From the NCBI RefSeq assembly GCF_003350475.1, contig NZ_QQAV01000008.1:1-64000 (forward strand): a stretch of 64,000 nt of DNA. Direction: 5' to 3'. A program made the translations under genes and the position numbers. Under the pieces are notes generated by a model. It made no database searches. It was not told the DNA's origin and saw only the letters and a program-made list of their open reading frames with translations. The DNA comes from Pseudacidovorax intermedius (lineage in GTDB: Bacteria > Pseudomonadota > Gammaproteobacteria > Burkholderiales > Burkholderiaceae_C). Positions 62,379 through 64,000 of this stretch are shown in pieces (the stretch's first letter is position 1; every line of letters begins with the position of its first letter).

Positions 62379-63004
62379 GCCTTCGTCCCGTCTCACGGCC
62401 GCGCTGCGCGGCCGGCCTGCGGCGCCAGCGTGGCGTCGTGCTCGTCTTCTGCCTGATCGTTCTGGTGGTGCTGCTGGCCGGAGGCGTCGCCGTCTCACGC
62501 TCGATGAATGCCTCGCTGTCCAACACCGGCAGCCTGGCGCTGCGCCGCGACCTGGTCAACCAGGCCGAGTCGGCCATCAAGCGCGCCATGGACCAGACCT
62601 ATCCGGTGGGCGGCACGGCCGCCGCCAACAAGGCGCTCAACTACAGCCCGACGCCGCTGGCCGTCAACGACATGGGCATTCCCAATGCGCTGCTCACCGA
62701 CACGGCCTTCGCTGCCGTCGGCAGCACGGCCAACGACATGGACGGCGCCATCGGCGACCTGACCGGGGGCGTGCGCATTCGCTACCTGGTGGACCGCATG
62801 TGCGACATCGCCGCCCAGAGCGCCACCGACCAGGGCCGCGGCCACTGCGTGCCGATCACGCGCGAGGCCGTGGGCGGCAGCGCCCAGCTCGCCACCCGGG
62901 CGCCGCCGCCGGTGCAGCCCATCTACCGCGTCACCGTGCGCGTGAGCGGGCCGCGCAACACGCAGGTCTTCGTCCAGAGCTCGTTCACCAAGCCCGAAAG
63001 CTGA
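62375..63004 (+). CDS. pilX: Minor pilin PilX
   Basis: The protein has 209 residues. After the leader ending RQRG comes VVLVFCLIVLVVLLAGGVAVSRSM, where Glu at +5 is replaced by Phe, as in PilX/GspK-type pilins. Mid-body LVNQAESAIKRAMD is a helix typical of the family. Its place between pilW and pilY1 supports the call. Confidence 0.88.
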   Translation: MSLRPVSRPRCAAGLRRQRGVVLVFCLIVLVVLLAGGVAVSRSMNASLSNTGSLALRRDLVNQAESAIKRAMDQTYPVGGTAAANKALNYSPTPLAVNDMGIPNALLTDTAFAAVGSTANDMDGAIGDLTGGVRIRYLVDRMCDIAAQSATDQGRGHCVPITREAVGGSAQLATRAPPPVQPIYRVTVRVSGPRNTQVFVQSSFTKPES

Positions 63005-63057
63005 TGCGGGCGCGCCCCGAGCCGCCTCGCTGAACCGTCGTGAAGCACGAACCCGTC

Positions 63058-64000
63058 ATGCCCAAGCCCCTCCTTCGATGCGCGCAGCGCCTGTGCTGCC
63101 TGCTGTTGATGCTGGTGCTGCCCTTCCATGGGGTGGCGCTGGCGGCGTCGCTGGCCGACCAGCCGGTGTTCTCCAGTTCCAGCGTGCCCGGCAACCTGGC
63201 GCTGGCGCTGTCGGTGGAATGGCCGACGGCCTCCCGGACGGCGCACACCGACAACTACGCCAACACCAGCCGCTTCCTCGGCTACTTCGACACCGAGAAG
63301 TGCTACCGCTACGTGCAGAACACGGCGGCCAACGTGACGGACGGCGGCATCACGATCGAGACCGGCAAGGGCGACCAGAGCTACTTCACGCCCATCGGCG
63401 CCGCCACCAACCGCACCTGCAGCGGGGCCTGGAGCGGCAACTTCCTCAACTGGGCCACCACCGCAGCCATCGATCCCTTCCGCTGGGCCATGACGGGCGG
63501 GCGCCGCGTGGTCGACACGGTCGACACCACCATCATCGAGAAGGGCTGGCATTCGGGTCAGGGCTTGTTCAACGACCGCAACCTGCCGCAGCAGTACATT
63601 GCCGGCGCCACGCCGTTCACCAGCGCCAGCTCGCTGGGCATCTCCATCAACGGCCGCGGCTTCGCGATGCGGCTGACGCCCACTACCGGCATCCGCGGCG
63701 ACTACTACGCCAACACCGTCAATCAGAACCCCGCCGGCAACCCCACCTATACCAACTACGCCGATTCGCTCAACACCAACTGGGGCACGGGCGGGCCGGG
63801 CAATGGGGTGGGCACGGACAACTTCACGGCGATCTACAACGTCACCTTCGCCGCGCCGAGCAGCGGCACCTACCGCTTCCGCACCACGTCGGACGACGGC
63901 GTGCTGCTCTACATCAACGACGTGCTGCAGATCAACCAGTGGAACGACCACGGCACGCAGCAGGACGTGACCGGCGACCTCGTCTTCACGGCCGGGCAGT
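63058..64000 (+). CDS. pilY1: PilY1-like pilus tip adhesin with PA14-like domain (partial)
   Basis: The reading frame is open to the window end, so only the first 314 residues are seen; PilY1 is usually over 1,000. GTG 63040 in frame is an alternative start. A signal peptide (LCCLLLMLVLPFHGVALAA) is followed by the PilY1 N-terminal pattern NLALALSVEWPTA, FLGYFDTEKCYRY and GNFLNWATTAAIDPFRWAMTGGRR. From about residue 215, GIRGDYYANT, YRFRTTSDDGVLLYIND and NQWNDHG form a PA14-like carbohydrate-binding fold inserted in it. The calcium-binding propeller would lie beyond the window. Confidence 0.88.
   Translation, partial: MPKPLLRCAQRLCCLLLMLVLPFHGVALAASLADQPVFSSSSVPGNLALALSVEWPTASRTAHTDNYANTSRFLGYFDTEKCYRYVQNTAANVTDGGITIETGKGDQSYFTPIGAATNRTCSGAWSGNFLNWATTAAIDPFRWAMTGGRRVVDTVDTTIIEKGWHSGQGLFNDRNLPQQYIAGATPFTSASSLGISINGRGFAMRLTPTTGIRGDYYANTVNQNPAGNPTYTNYADSLNTNWGTGGPGNGVGTDNFTAIYNVTFAAPSSGTYRFRTTSDDGVLLYINDVLQINQWNDHGTQQDVTGDLVFTAGQ

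Noticed and set aside
1-64000. CRISPR arrays, tRNA or rRNA genes, insertion sequences
   Set aside because: No regularly spaced repeats, cloverleaf, rRNA motifs or transposase-like frames were noticed on either strand.

Overview
The window is chromosomal DNA of a high-GC betaproteobacterium, most likely Burkholderiales and plausibly Comamonadaceae. The basis is three Bug/TctC-type solute receptors without transporter membrane genes beside them, the prpC-acnD-prpF arrangement, a Burkholderiales-style pilE-fimT-pilVWX-pilY1 operon and dense GC-rich coding. No rRNA, tRNA, CRISPR array, transposase or phage gene was recognised.

Region 1 (about 300-20,470, + strand) is visibly less GC-rich than the rest and starts behind an AT-rich leader. 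It is a long type IV pilus / type II secretion-like locus whose core order (membrane platform proteins, PilP/MshK-like protein, secretin lipoprotein, TPR protein, assembly ATPase, GspF/PilC-like platform) recalls MSHA loci. Its pilin complement is unusual: a lone pilin (589-1383), cassette A of five prepilin-like genes (P1 at 4561, split from P2-P5 at 10443-14558 by the machinery), and a paralogous cassette B of the same five types (15570-20472). Most genes overlap by four bases. No prepilin peptidase or retraction ATPase is present, so these must be supplied from elsewhere or be absent.

Region 2 (20,588-24,512) is a sensor kinase, a FixJ-type response regulator and a Bug receptor. Region 3 (24,629-29,581) is a Rieske oxygenase module on the minus strand (oxygenase, Bug receptor, SDR dehydrogenase, PDR-type reductase) with a divergent IclR regulator and three related 15-bp palindromic sites between them. 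Region 4 (29,658-32,908, minus) holds a triheme and a diheme cytochrome c and an HPP/CBS membrane protein.

Region 5 (33,079-41,774) is a propionate/2-methylcitrate cluster: a divergent RamB/PrpR-like regulator, then prpC, a Bug receptor, acnD, prpF and an isocitrate-lyase-superfamily lyase that does not look like canonical PrpB. A DUF4434-like lipoprotein follows.

Region 6 (42,889-58,683) is two converging gene sets. On the + strand: an acyl-CoA-dehydrogenase-like flavoprotein, a carrier protein and a DltA-like adenylating ligase. On the minus strand, starting at 58,683: wecB, a BcsB-like gene, nfrB (glycosyltransferase with tandem c-di-GMP-binding MshEN motifs), nfrA (TPR plus outer-membrane barrel), two AlgJ/AlgX-like SGNH proteins, an AlgI-type MBOAT and an AlgF-like protein. 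The inference is a c-di-GMP-controlled, UDP-GlcNAc/ManNAc-derived exopolysaccharide with acyl decoration. The adjoining ligase-carrier-dehydrogenase trio may supply an unusual amino-acid-derived acyl group, as DltA/DltC supply the MBOAT DltB. This is the most interesting candidate for an undescribed system, together with the double-cassette pilus.

Region 7 (59,096-64,000) has a CsbD-like stress protein and the start of a second, conventional type IV pilus minor-pilin operon (pilE, fimT, pilV, pilW, pilX, pilY1). The pilY1 reading frame is cut by the window end and carries a PA14-like domain.
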